From Dama dama (lineage: Eukaryota; Chordata; Mammalia; Artiodactyla; Cervidae), in the NCBI RefSeq assembly GCF_033118175.1, contig NC_083710.1, forward strand, positions 43,555,501-43,619,500: a stretch of DNA of 64,000 nt. The letters run 5' to 3'. This document shows, piece by piece, positions 1 to 10,200 of this stretch (position 1 is the first letter of the stretch; each line of letters starts with the position of its first letter). The notes beneath the pieces are model-generated. The model saw only the letters and a program-made list of their open reading frames with translations, was not told where the DNA came from and did not search any database. The translations under genes and the position numbers were made by a program.

Positions 1-113
1 ATCTGCAGTGATTTTGGAGCCCAAGAAAATGAAGTCTTTCACTGTTTCCATTGTTTCCCCATGTATTTATTTGCCATGAAGTGATGGGACCAGATGCCAT
101 GATCTTCATTAAG
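1..113 (-). mobile_element. BovB LINE fragment (RT region), cut by window edge
   Basis: On the minus strand this matches the part of BovB ORF2 just after the RT catalytic box, the same segment seen at 40395-40505 (minus) and 4670-4780 (plus). The similarity ends near 113, and the left side runs off the window. No TSD can be checked. It is non-coding relic sequence. Confidence 0.85.
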
Positions 114-2880
114 TGTATTCATAGAAATGAAAATGTAAGCCAGTATAGAGTAATATAACTCTAAAATGTGGTAAGAATTTGTTGTTGTTGTTGTTGTGCA
201 ATCCTAGCTAATATTTTCGTGTATCACTCAATGAGCATTTTCACCCCAGAATGAATAATCTATTGATTTTTAACTCTAGGTTTATGTTATAATGTCTTCA
301 GTTATGACAAAGTTTTGTCTCAGGGTAAACATCAATGAAGGGGGGAAAAAAAAGAGTTGTAAAAAGAATAAAAAGAAACAGTGGATAACCAATACTGTTA
401 AAAAGAACACGAATGCTGTTACTGAATAGAATGGAATGTTTCAATGGAATAGCAATGCTGTTAAATAATTGAAAACTTCTAAGTCTCCACCATGGCTCCA
501 TCTCAATACTCAGTCTTTATAAGAATGTTTCTTTCTATTGTAGTCATATTACTTATGTCACTTTCTATAAGCCTTCTCTTTCATAACAAGAGAGATAGGT
601 CCTTTTTCAAAAGTCATTCTCCTATATTAAAAAGTCAAAACATGTAAGTGTTCTAGAACTTCAGCTAAAATGCATAAAATATGAAGACTGTCAGGGACTT
701 TGAACAGTGCAGCAGTGAAACTGCTAGATTACACCTCAGGACCTCTGATTTTTAGCAGCTGCAAACCAAAGTAGTTATAGACTTTGTATACAGATGGGCA
801 ATGTCTCTTTTCTTACTTTATTTGGATTTTGTTAAACCTAGGGTCTTCTGAGTCTAGTGATTTCATCTTTAAAGTAGACAAACTACACCCATAACTCAGC
901 TTATTCTGAACATGGAATTATGTACAAATATAAAACATTAACTTTAAAAAATATTAGTGTTGTTAACACTAACACACATCTAGCACAGATATTAGATGTG
1001 CTCTAACATCTGTATTTTTATACATAAAATAACAAAATCAAAAGTTCTAAAAGATGAAAGTAGTCACTTTCAAATAGAATAGAAATTATTCTGACCACCG
1101 AAATTAGCACATTTATTTATTCTTCATATCCCTCAAAGTAAACAAAAGTCACAGTCAAGCTTTTATTTATTTATTGCTTTCTCCCTGGGAGTGAAGATTC
1201 TAAATTCAATCTAAAACATTAAACAGTTAAGAATAATAGATATTCCTGGAAAGAGAGAGAGTGATTAGATCTGAATTATTGAATACAAAGCAAAATATAA
1301 ATTCACTGTACTACTGAAAGAATAATTAGCAGAGTGAAAGTAATAAGGCAAAAATAATAAAAACAGAGATTTGTATATCTATGAACTTAGTTTATAATTA
1401 AATTAATAATAAAAACCATTAGCTTATTAAATAGTACCTAGACAATGGTTAAATTTTCTTGAAAGACAATAATGCTGTATTTCTCTCTCTCATCATATGA
1501 AACAGCAGTGTCCTAGTCTGTAGAGTAGGACAAGGATACTTTAATAGCTATTCAAATATAAAGTAAAAAGTATAGGTCAATATTTACCTAAAATATTTTC
1601 TAAGCATAACGGTAAAGAAAACATCTATAAAAGAAAAAGACATAGCTCCACTACACAAATATTTTTAAATGTTTATGAAATATAGCAAAATTTAAATAAA
1701 ATATTGGGAGAAATGTCACAATATATAACAAAATGTTATTTATACATATAATAAGTTGGGATCATTAAAATCAATAAAAATACATAAATAGTACTATAAA
1801 AATAAAGTCCATGATAAAATAGCCTTAAATTTAAAATGTCAGATGCCGCCACATGTATGAGTAGGGTTGGGGAAATGGGCATGTCACATTTACCTTTTCA
1901 GAGGCTAAATCAGTATGACTTCTCTCCAGGTGAAGTTGTTGGTAAAAAATTGAAAAGTTTTAAAATTTTTATTTTGTAATTCAGTAATTCCACTTTCAAG
2001 AATTTATTTACAAGTTACTATTAGAGATACCCACAAAAGATGTATATTATATATTAATAATATTGTGTAACATCCCAAATATCACCACGTGACAACTTAA
2101 ATATGCAGCATTCAGATTTTAAATCTCTAAATTCAACAATTTCAAATGTGCTTCCTATAGCAGCAATTAATACTAATTAATTGTACATGTAAGATTTAAT
2201 ACTAATTAAATCAAGTGTATCTCTGCTACTTGAACAAATCTTCAAGTGGCAGAAGAACAAGTGTTTTTTTTCCCCCCTTTTCTATATTTTCCTAATCCTA
2301 TACAATAAAACTTTATAAGTTATACAGTCAAGAAAAGTATTGCAGATTATGATGAAACAGAAATGATGGGTGATAGACAAGAACCAGGATCATTTAGTTT
2401 GCACTCAAAGAAATCCATAAGGGAGCTGTGGATTGCACAGGGACTTAAATGCCTGACTAAGGAATTTCTGTCATTGAATAGGCAGTGGGGGGCCACTGAA
2501 GTTCTTTGAGTAGGGAATTCACACAGTCAATTTAATGGTTATGTGCAGGGCTAAGTGAACTACTTCTAATCTAGTTGCAAAGAAGCCAATTGAGATCAAA
2601 TTACAGTAGTTATAGTGTTGCTGGAGTTTAGAGGTCTTAATGTAACATCAGACATTTCAAGAAAATCAAACACACTTCACTAATACATAGTTTTCAAGTG
2701 AAATATTCAAAGTAAGGCCTTACTGTCAACCACCATAAGATGCAGCAACATTTTGAGCCTTGTGTTCCCTTCAGCATTATGTCTTGAAAACAAAGGCATC
2801 AAGTTCATGTGATTCTTATGAAGAAGATATCATAAGGACCTCATCTGAAATCTGGGTCCTGAAGTTTTAAACATAACATA
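114..2880. other. AT-rich unique intergenic DNA
   Basis: I see no gene and no recognisable interspersed repeat here. The only simple sequence worth naming is a short (GTT)n run at 181-197. The single open frame of note (298-501, minus, 67 codons) resembles no family I know and lies in low-complexity AT-rich sequence. Confidence 0.6.
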
Positions 2881-2891
2881 TTGAGTTTAAG

Positions 2892-3120
2892 GTCTTCCCC
2901 AGTGGCTCAGCTGTAAAGAATCCACCTGCAATGCGGGAGTCGCAGGAGACACAGGTTCAATCCCTGGGTCAGAAAGATCCGCTAGAGGAGAGCGTGGCAA
3001 CCCACTCCAGTATTCTTCCTTGGAGAATCCCATGGACAGAAGATCCTGTGGGCTACAGTCCATACGGTCGTAAAGAGTCAGACGTGACTGAAGAAATTTA
3101 GCAAGCACGCAGGCATGCAC
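2892..3120 (+). mobile_element. Bov-tA SINE with perfect TSD
   Basis: It starts with the tRNA-derived head (CTTCCCCAGTGGCTCAG, then a B-box-like GGTTCAATCCC), continues through the Bov-A body (CCACTCCAGTATTCTT) and ends in the BovB-like tail (GTCGTAAAGAGTCAGACG). It is flanked by the perfect 10-bp direct repeat TGAGTTTAAG at 2882-2891 and 3121-3130. The 84-codon antisense frame across it is a by-product of the SINE, not a gene. Confidence 0.93.
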
Positions 3121-4256
3121 TGAGTTTAAGCTAGATTTCAAGGCCAGGATAAAAGAAATGATTATATCCGTTACTTCTAACTAGGCTGTCCCTGGATTGA
3201 ACTGCCAGAAACTCAAATATTTCAGAGTTCTATGGCAAAATAATAGTTTCACATGGCATCTTAAAAGGACTCTTAGGTACTTAGGACATTGTCAGCCTAG
3301 CTATTTCAACGATAGGGGTTGTTATGCCATTTTTCCTGTGCCCCCCTCTTTGGAGTTATCGTTCTTTCTCATTATGCTATAGGATTCAAACTGATTGCAA
3401 ATCTGCTTAGCATGCTTAGCATTACAAATGATCCCTTTGGATTACTCAACATACAAATTGTATCAGGTTATACAATGCAATGATTTGAGATTTTGGGGTA
3501 ATACTCTTTCTAAAAGAGTATCAGTAATTTCATTTTTCAATCAATAGCTTCACTGAACTGAAATCTCCTCTACTCTAGAATGTTTTTTTTGAAACCTCCT
3601 TCACAAGATTATCTTATTGTTGAACTCAAATCCTTTGTCATCACTCACACTGTTTTGCCTATAGTCACAGTTTCGTTGCTAACACTGTTTTAATTGAAAC
3701 CTCCTAGCCTTGGAGTTCTTATTTCATTCACTCAGTATCTTCTGTCTCGCCCTCTTTTTTTTTTAAGTTAATTACTTCATTTTAATTGGAGGCTAATTAC
3801 TTTACAGTATTGTAGTGGTTTTTGCCATACATTGACATGAATCAGCTATGGGTGTATATGTGTCCTTCATCCTGAAATCCTTCCCACCTCCCTCCCCATC
3901 CCATCCCTCAGGGTTGCCCCAGTGTACCGACTTTGAGTGCTCTGTTTCATGCATTGAACTTGGACTGGTGATCTATTTCAGATATGGTAATCTACATGTT
4001 TCAATGCTATTCTCTCAAATTATCCCACCCTCGCCTTTTCCCACAGAGTCCAAAAGTCTCTTCTTTATATCTCCGTCTCTTGCCGTCTCACATATAGGGT
4101 CATTGTTACTATCTTTCTAAATTCCATATAAATGCGCTAATATACTGTATTGGTGTTTTTCTTTCTGACTTATTTCACTCTGTATAATAGGCTTCAGTTT
4201 CATCAACCTCATTAGAACTGATTCAAATATGTTCTTTTTAATAGCTGAGTAATATT

Positions 4257-5345
4257 TCTGCTTTATTGACTATGCTGAAACCTTTGACTGTGTGGATCAC
4301 AATAAAATGTGGAAAATTCTGAGAGATAGGCATACCAGACCACCTGATCTGCCTCTTGAGAAACCTGTATGCAGATCAGGAAGCAACAGTTAGAACTGGA
4401 CATGGAACAACAGACTGGTTCCAAATAGGAAAAGGAGTACATCAAGGCTGTATATTGTCACCCTGCTTGTTTAACTTATATGCAGAGTACATCATGATAA
4501 ACGCTGGGCTGGATGAAGCACAAGCTGGAATCAAGATTGCTGGGAGAAATGCCAATAACCTCAGATATGCAGATGACACCACTCTTATGGCAGAAAGTGA
4601 AGAAGAACTAAAGAGGCTTTTCATGAAAGTGAAAGAGGAGAGTGAAAAAGTTGGCTTAAAGCTCAACATTCAGAAAATTAAGATCATGGCATCTGGTCCC
4701 AACAATTCATGGCAAATAGATGGGGGAATAGTGGAAACAATGGCTGACTTTATTTTTCTGGGCTCCAAAATCACCACAGATGGTGACTGCAGCCATGAAA
4801 TTAAGAGATGCTTACTCCATGGAAGGAAAGTTATGACCAACCTAGACAGCATATTAAAAAGCAGAGACATTACTTTACCAACAAAGGTTCATCAAGTCAA
4901 GGCTATGGTTTTTCCAGTGATCATGTATGGATGTGAGAGTTGGACTATAAAGAAAGCTGAATGCCAAAGAATTGATGCTTTTGAACTGTGGTTTTGGAGA
5001 AGACTCTTGAGAGTCCCTTGGGCTGCAAGGAGATCCAGCCAATCCATCCTAAAGGAGATCAGTCCTGGGTGTTCATTGGAAGGACAGATGCTGAAGCTGA
5101 AACTCCAATACTTTGGCCTCCTGATGTGAAGAGCTGACTCATTTGAAAAGCCCCTGATGCTGGGAAAGATTGAGGGCAGGAGGAGAAGGGGACGATAGAG
5201 GATGAGATGGTTGGATGGCATCACCGACTTGATGGACATGAGTTTGGGTAAACTCTGGGAGTTGGTGATGGACAGGGAGGCCTGGTGTACTGCAATTCAT
5301 GGGGTCGCAAAGAGTCGGACACAACTGAGTGACTAAACTGAACTG
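4257..5345 (+). mobile_element. BovB LINE, 5'-truncated, nested in L1
   Basis: It begins inside the RT region, just before the motif that reads as an AFD-type palm box, and runs to the BovB 3' end with the tail ACTGAGTGACTAAACTGAACTG. AATATT is repeated at 4251-4256 and 5346-5351 as a 6-bp TSD in the L1 target. The copy is younger than the L1 it splits. Confidence 0.93.
4323..5129 (+). pseudogene. BovB ORF2 fragment: reverse transcriptase core and C-terminal domain
   Basis: This is part of the RTE-clade ORF2 protein, which copies LINE RNA at the target site in the nucleus. The frame is open for about 268 codons after an in-frame stop at 4320-4322 and ends at a TGA at 5127-5129. There is no genuine ATG at its left end, because a small length change at 4320-4330 has shifted the frame. 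Visible RT features are RTGHGTTDWF, KGVHQGCILSPCLFN (the QG..LSP motif) and the catalytic YADD at 4566-4577, followed by the conserved ITTDGDCSHEIKR and YGCESW blocks. The endonuclease domain and N-terminal RT are missing through 5' truncation. The closing stop looks like CpG decay (CGA to TGA) within the usual LMRRA region, so the last part of ORF2 is cut off. It is the longest open frame in the window but cannot make an active enzyme. Confidence 0.9.
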
Positions 5346-5513
5346 AATATTCCATTGTGTATATGTACCACAGCTTTTCTATCCATTTCTCTGCCAATGT
5401 GCATCTAGGTTGCTTCCATGTCCTAGCTATTGTAAACGGTGCTGTCATGAACATTGGGTACATGCATTTCTTTCAATTCTGGTTTCCTTGGTGTGTATGC
5501 CCAGCAGTGGGAT

Positions 5514-6367
5514 TATCTCTTTTCTAATAGTTGGATTACAAACTGATGTGGAAAGATCATGGGAAATTGCCTACAGTTTTTGGCAAAAGTACAAAAATAT
5601 AGAGTATTGTACTATTTTTTTGTAAAGAAAAAAAAACAAGTAAAATGGAAAATCTTTCTTCATCTGTCAGTAATCAGGTAAATTAAAATAATGCAATTGG
5701 ACAAAGAAAACCTAAACTTTAGAAATAAAAACATAAGAAGTAAAACACTTTATTTTAGACCATAAAAGACCATATTCTTGGACTATAGGTATTAAGGATT
5801 GCATTCTAGATTACCATAAAAAGAATGGGTCCCTGACAGGAAAATCCTGAAATAAATAATTCTAACTGCAGATTTTCTGTGTACTCAGATAAACTGATCA
5901 CATGAATTAACTATTACAAAACTTGCCTATTTTTAAGATAAATTTTTATTAAAATTTGGAAGGAAGATACTATAATCATTCAGAAAATTTTACAGATTAA
6001 AAGTAGCCTCCTTAGAAGATAAGTATGAAGAGGAAAGATGCAGCATCGTTTAAGGGATGAAATACATTTTCTGTCTTTGTTTTATTTTTCTTTTATTTAA
6101 ATAAGCAGCTTTTCATTTTCCTCTCAGCCATTACATTTAGACATATCTGAAGGATAGTATTTATTAAGTTCTAAAGCTTATATCTTCACATTTGCTTGAA
6201 TGTACAATATACTAATAGCCCAATCAGATATATAATATTGAATTATATGCATCATTAAAATTAATAATCTCATATATAAATAGCAGTATAGGGCAAAAAT
6301 TATGATGGACTTCTGAGTCAGCCAGAACTTTCATCTATACTCATTTGGCCACTAAGATAATGATGTC
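5514..6367. other. AT-rich DNA without recognised feature
   Basis: No gene or clear repeat was recognised between the L1 end and the MIR-like segment. Confidence 0.5.
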
Positions 6368-6489
6368 ATTGACCAAGTCACCCAACTTCGAAATCTCTGT
6401 TCTTCCATTAGTAAAATGAATAATTTGCTGTTAGAATTAAGGAAGAATAATTATATAAAGTTCCTCATATATGGAAGCCAGTCAATAAC
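6368..6489 (-). mobile_element. MIR SINE relic, antisense
   Basis: It has the usual antisense MIR order: ACCAAGTCACCCAACTTC, then TCTCTGTTCTTCC, then GTAAAATGAATAAT, and later a tail like GCCAGTCAATAA. A second MIR-like piece (TTGTGAGGATTAAACTGG) follows at about 6512-6535. The copy is strongly diverged and the boundaries are approximate. Confidence 0.5.
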
Positions 6490-6625
6490 AGTGCCTTGCT
6501 TATTGCAGAGGTATTGTGAGGATTAAACTGGATAATTTATGAAAACTCCTGGGGTCTTGCTTTACAAGTGATATCTGTGTACACGTATCTTCATTCATGA
6601 AACATATACATGCTAAGTACATGCT

Positions 6626-6942
6626 GAACCATGAACAATATCAGTTGGAACTGCATGGGTCCATTGTACATGAATTTTTTCTTAAATATAGTTCACATAT
6701 TATCATTTTACAGATCTTTAAATTAACTAGGATGGGGGAAAATTTGTGTTTGATTTGAGATTATAATATGTGAAATTAAAAGAATTAGGGTTTCAGTCCT
6801 GTTCTATTCAAACCATTTAGCTTTCTATATTTGTGTGTGTCATTGATCAATTTTTTTGTATTAAAGGCTGATTTAGCAAGTCTGCAGATCCCCACTTCAT
6901 GAGTGTCAGCAGCCCTAACCCCATGTTGTTCAAGGGTCAATT
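6626..6942 (+). mobile_element. MER2-like Tigger (TcMar) DNA transposon relic
   Basis: The right end reads CCCATGTTGTTCAAGGGTCA. This is the inverse of the Tigger/MER2 terminal sequence seen in the other orientation at 58799 (CAGTTGACCCTTGG). The left end (GAACTGCATGGGTCC, then TGAATTTTTTC) matches the same family next to its terminus, though the first bases are decayed. The length of about 317 bp fits the non-autonomous family. No transposase is encoded. Confidence 0.65.
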
Positions 6943-7173
6943 ATACCTATTTTGTGCTAGACATTTTAAGTGCTCTTTTCTAAAAGAATGAGTATCTTAT
7001 ATAAAATACAAGATAAATGGAAGATCGCCAAGGTTATCTCAAACATTAACTGCAGTTTTGGACTTGCTCTGTATTTAATGTAACAGAAGATTATAACATC
7101 TTTAAGTGAAAAGAAGCAGGTTAACCACAGTTGTGATTATTTCATATTTTATGGTGAAAGTTAATTTGACCAT

Positions 7174-7433
7174 CAGTTCAGTTCAGTTGTCAGTCATGTC
7201 CAACTCTTTGCGACCCCATGGACTGCAGCTCGCCAGGCTTCCCTATCCATCACCAACTCCCAGAACCTACTCAAACTCCTGTCCATCATGTCAGTGATGC
7301 CATCCAACCATCCCATCCTCTGTCGTCCCCTTCTCCTTCTGCCTTCAATCTTTCCAAGCATTAGGGTCTTTTCCAGTGAGACAGTTCTTCGCATTAGGTG
7401 GCCAAAGTATTGGAGTTTCAGCTTCAGCATCAG
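7174..7433 (-). mobile_element. BovB LINE 3' fragment, antisense
   Basis: On the minus strand it runs from the LKLKLQYFGHLMRR-coding region to the BovB 3' tail (the plus strand begins with CAGTTCAGTTCAG). It is 5'-truncated at about 260 bp. The 78-codon minus frame at 7194-7430 is the C-terminal end of ORF2 read through this piece. No certain TSD: CATCAG occurs at both ends but belongs to the BovB sequence on one side. Confidence 0.9.
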
Positions 7434-7457
7434 GCTGAAGCGTAGTCAATAAAGCAA

Positions 7458-7537
7458 GTTCAGTTCAATTCAGTCGCTCAGTGGTGTCCAATTCTTTGTG
7501 AACCTATGGACTGCAGCACACCAGGCCTGATGTTTTT
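7458..7537 (-). mobile_element. Older BovB fragment, antisense, left half
   Basis: BovB 3' tail on the minus strand (plus: GTTCAGTTCAATTCAGTCGC ... CACCAGGCCT), followed at 7529 by GATGTTTTTCT, which is not the adjoining BovB sequence but an internal RT segment. The missing stretch between them indicates an internal deletion of roughly a kilobase in this older copy. The rest of it lies at 12170-12247, on the far side of the long BovB insertion. Confidence 0.75.
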
Positions 7538-9170
7538 CTACTTAAAGATGGTGGAGGAATAGGATGGGGAGACCACTTTCTGCCCCCACAAATCCATCAA
7601 AAGATCATTTTGAATGCTGAGCAATTTCCACAAAACAACTTCTGAACACTGGTGGAGGACTCCAGGTACCCAGAAAAACAGCTCATTCTCTTTGAAAGGA
7701 CGTAGGACAAAATATAAAAGACAAAAAGAGAGTCAAAAGAGTTAGGGATGGAGACCCGTCCTATAGAGGGAGTCCTGAAGGAGGAGAAGTTTCCACAACC
7801 CTCTCACTGGTGGGTCTGTGGGGAGTTTTGGAAGCTCAGAAGGCAACATAACATAACTGGGCGAAAAAAAGAAAAACTACAGAATACGAGCCTAACCGCC
7901 ACTGCAGAAAGGAGAACTTTCCCGCGAAAGGCTCTAAGGTTACTATGTAATGCGCAGCCTGACCTGCTCACAGAACAGAAGATTGAGTGAATACCAAAGG
8001 AGAGCTAGGGCTGCATACCAGCCCCTCCCCTCCCAGAGGCAGAGAGGCAGGCTTGGGACAGCCAGAGCTGGAAGGCAAGGGGCTACTACAATCTCAGCCT
8101 CAGAGATGGCATCTTCCACCAAACTGTGAGCAGGCTCCCAGCTGCTAACCACGTCTTCCTGAGATCCTGGATGGTTGACATCCACTAGGAGGGTCGCAGC
8201 CTGAGATCAGCTCCCCCAGAGGAGACACACGGCACACCTGAGATGGTGCTCTCGTGGCACACCCGAGAAACCGAGTGGCTGGGACCCGGGAGGTGATTAA
8301 GATGCCCGGTCCACCTGGGACAGTGCCTTCGTCAAGGACCTGGTCACCTGAGTGGCTCAGACCCAGGAAGGGCACAAGATGCACACCCAACTCACAGGGA
8401 CTGAGCCAGAACTGTGTCTGAGTGTCTCCTATGGAGGTAAGGTCAGCAATGACCTGCCGCAGGGTCTCTGGGTGCAGCAGACCTGGGTATGGCATAAGTC
8501 CTCTTGGAGGAGGTCGCCATTAACCCCACCATAGAACCACCAGAACTTACAGAGGACTGAGGAAACAGACTCTTGGAGGGCACAAGAAAACCTTGTGTGC
8601 ACCAGACCCCAGAAGAAAGGGGGAGTTGACCACACAAGAAACTGACCCAGACATGCCCGGGAGTGTCCAGAAGTCTCCAGAAGTCTCTGGCGGAGGTGTG
8701 GATTGGCAGTGGCCTGCTGCAGGATCGGAGGCATTGAGTGCAGTAGTGCATACATGGGATCTGTTGAAGGAGGTCCCATTATCTTCCTTACCTCCACCAT
8801 AGTTTGGCCTTAGGCCAAGCAGCAGGGAGGGAACACAGCCTCACCCATCAACAGAAAACTGGATTAAAGATTTACTGAACATGACCCCGCCCATCAGAAC
8901 AAGACCCAGTTTCCCCCACACTCAGTCTCTCCCATCAGGAAGCTTCCACAAGCCTCTTATCCTTCTCCATCAAAGGGCAGACAGAAGGAAAACCACAATC
9001 ACAGGAAACTAACCAAACTGAGCACAAGAGCCACAGCCTTGTCTGGCTCAATGAAAGTATGAGCCTTGTCATGTAGGGACACCCTAGACGGACAGGTCAT
9101 GGTGAAGAGTTCTGACAAAACCACTTCAGTACTCTTGCCTTGAGAACCCCATGAGCAGTATAAAAAGACA
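7538..9170 (+). other. Leader / 5' untranslated region of the long BovB-type element
   Basis: About 1.6 kb, visibly richer in G+C than the flanks. It starts with AAAGATGGTGGAGGAATAGG, which I recall as the 5' end of ruminant L1 (a YY1-type AAGATGG box); that resemblance is from memory. The 3' part (from about 8190) is the sequence I associate with long BovB copies. A block CTTGGAGGAGGTCGCCATTA ... CCACCATAG at 8503-8534 is repeated in diverged form at 8763-8802. Near 9124-9150 it contains CACTTCAGTACTCTTGCC, the core also found in Bov-A SINEs. There is no convincing ORF1. Short frames exist on both strands (80 codons at 7748-7990 plus; up to 123 codons at 8429-8800 minus) without recognisable domains. 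It probably contains the internal promoter, but no promoter element can be proved here. Confidence 0.65.
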
Positions 9171-9295
9171 AAAGGTATGACACTTCAAAGACAAACTCCC
9201 AGGTCAGTAGGTGCCCAATATGCTATTGGAGAAGAGTGGAGAAACAACTCCAGAAAGAATGAAAAGACTGAGCCAAAGCAAAAACACCACCAGTT

Positions 9296-10081
9296 GTGGA
9301 TGTGACTGGTGATGGAAGGAAAATCCAAAGCTGTAAAGAGCAATATTGCATAGGAACCTGGAATGTTAGGTCCATGAATCAAGGCAAATTGGAAGTGGTC
9401 AAACAGGAGATGGCAATAGTGAACATAGATATTTTAGGAATGAGTGAACTAAAATGGACTAGAATGGGTGAATTTAACTCAGATGGCCATTATATCTACT
9501 ACTGTGGACAAGAATCCCTTAGAAGAAATGGAGTAGCCATTATAGTCAACAAAAGAGTCCGAAATGCAGTATTTGGATGCAATCTCAAAAACGACAAAAT
9601 GATCTCTGTTCGTTTCCAGGAAAACCATTCAGTATCACAGTAATCCATGTTTATGCCTTGACCAGTAATGCTGAAGAAGCTGAAGTTGAAGGGTTCTATG
9701 AAGACCTACAAGACCTTCTAGAACTAACACCCAAAAAAGATGCCTTTTTATTATAAGGGACTGGGGAAAAAAAAGTGGAAAGTTAAGAGAAATCTGGAGT
9801 AACAGGTAAATTTCGCTTTGGAGTACAGAATAAAGGAGGTCAAAAGCTAACAGAGTTTTGCCAAGAGGACACATCGGTCAAAGCAAACACCATCTTCCAA
9901 CAACACAAGAGAAGACTCTATACATGGACCTCACCAGATGGTCAATACCAAAACCAGATTGATTATATTCTTTGCAGGCAAAGATGGAGAAGCTCTATAC
10001 CGTCAGTAAAAACAAGACCGGGAGCTGACTATGGCTCAGATCATGAACTCCTTATTGCCAAATTCAGACTCAATTGAAGAA
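9296..10081 (+). pseudogene. BovB ORF2 endonuclease domain (APE-type), disrupted
   Basis: The apurinic/apyrimidinic-like endonuclease of RTE elements nicks the target DNA to start reverse transcription. In the first frame (9296-9643) GTWNVRSM places the metal-binding Asn at codon 23 (9362-9364), and GMSELKW places the catalytic Glu at codon 51. NKRVRNAVFG follows. The frame is lost after RFQ near 9620. In other frames the later motifs remain: a VYAxT-like segment near 9648, a decayed GDWN region near 9757 that contains a stop, QIDYILC near 9958-9978, and GADYGSDHELL with the catalytic SDH at 10036-10044. So every endonuclease motif is traceable but spread over at least two frames. The true start of ORF2 should lie upstream of 9296 within 9160-9296 and cannot be fixed in this decayed copy. 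Confidence 0.85.
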
Positions 10082-10200
10082 AGTAGGGAAAATCACGAGA
10101 CCATTCAGGTATGACCTAAATCAAATCCCTTGTGATTATACAGTGGAAGTGACAGATTCAAGCAATTAGATCTGATAGAGAGAGTGCCTGAAAACGATGT

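Larger units (their letters stand above)
3755..5513 (-). mobile_element. L1 3' end, antisense, interrupted by BovB
   Basis: A T-run at 3755-3764 is the poly(A) tail read on the other strand. It is followed by artiodactyl L1 3' sequence up to 4256 (ending GAGTAATATT). The L1 resumes at 5346-5352 (AATATTC) with the usual continuation (TTGTGTATATGTACCACAGC) and fades near 5513. The two halves join without loss across the BovB insertion. The copy is 5'-truncated and carries no usable ORF2. The plus-strand frame at 3848-4120 is antisense to L1. Confidence 0.88.

Noticed and set aside
2887..3141. Open frames of 60-120 codons over Bov-tA and Bov-A2 copies (for example 2887-3141, 16584-16904, 53136-53495, 63437-63846)
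   Set aside because: The same peptide phrases (SCPTLCDPMDCS, GNGTPLQYSCLENPMDGGAW) recur in every SINE copy on either strand, so they are repeat-derived and not host genes.
4892..5239. Antisense frames over BovB (115 codons here, 11715-12062, 49553-50002, 39779-40219)
   Set aside because: They are the opposite strand of the BovB C-terminal region and repeat in every copy (SNHLILCRPLLLLPSIFPSIRVFS), so they are shadows of ORF2.
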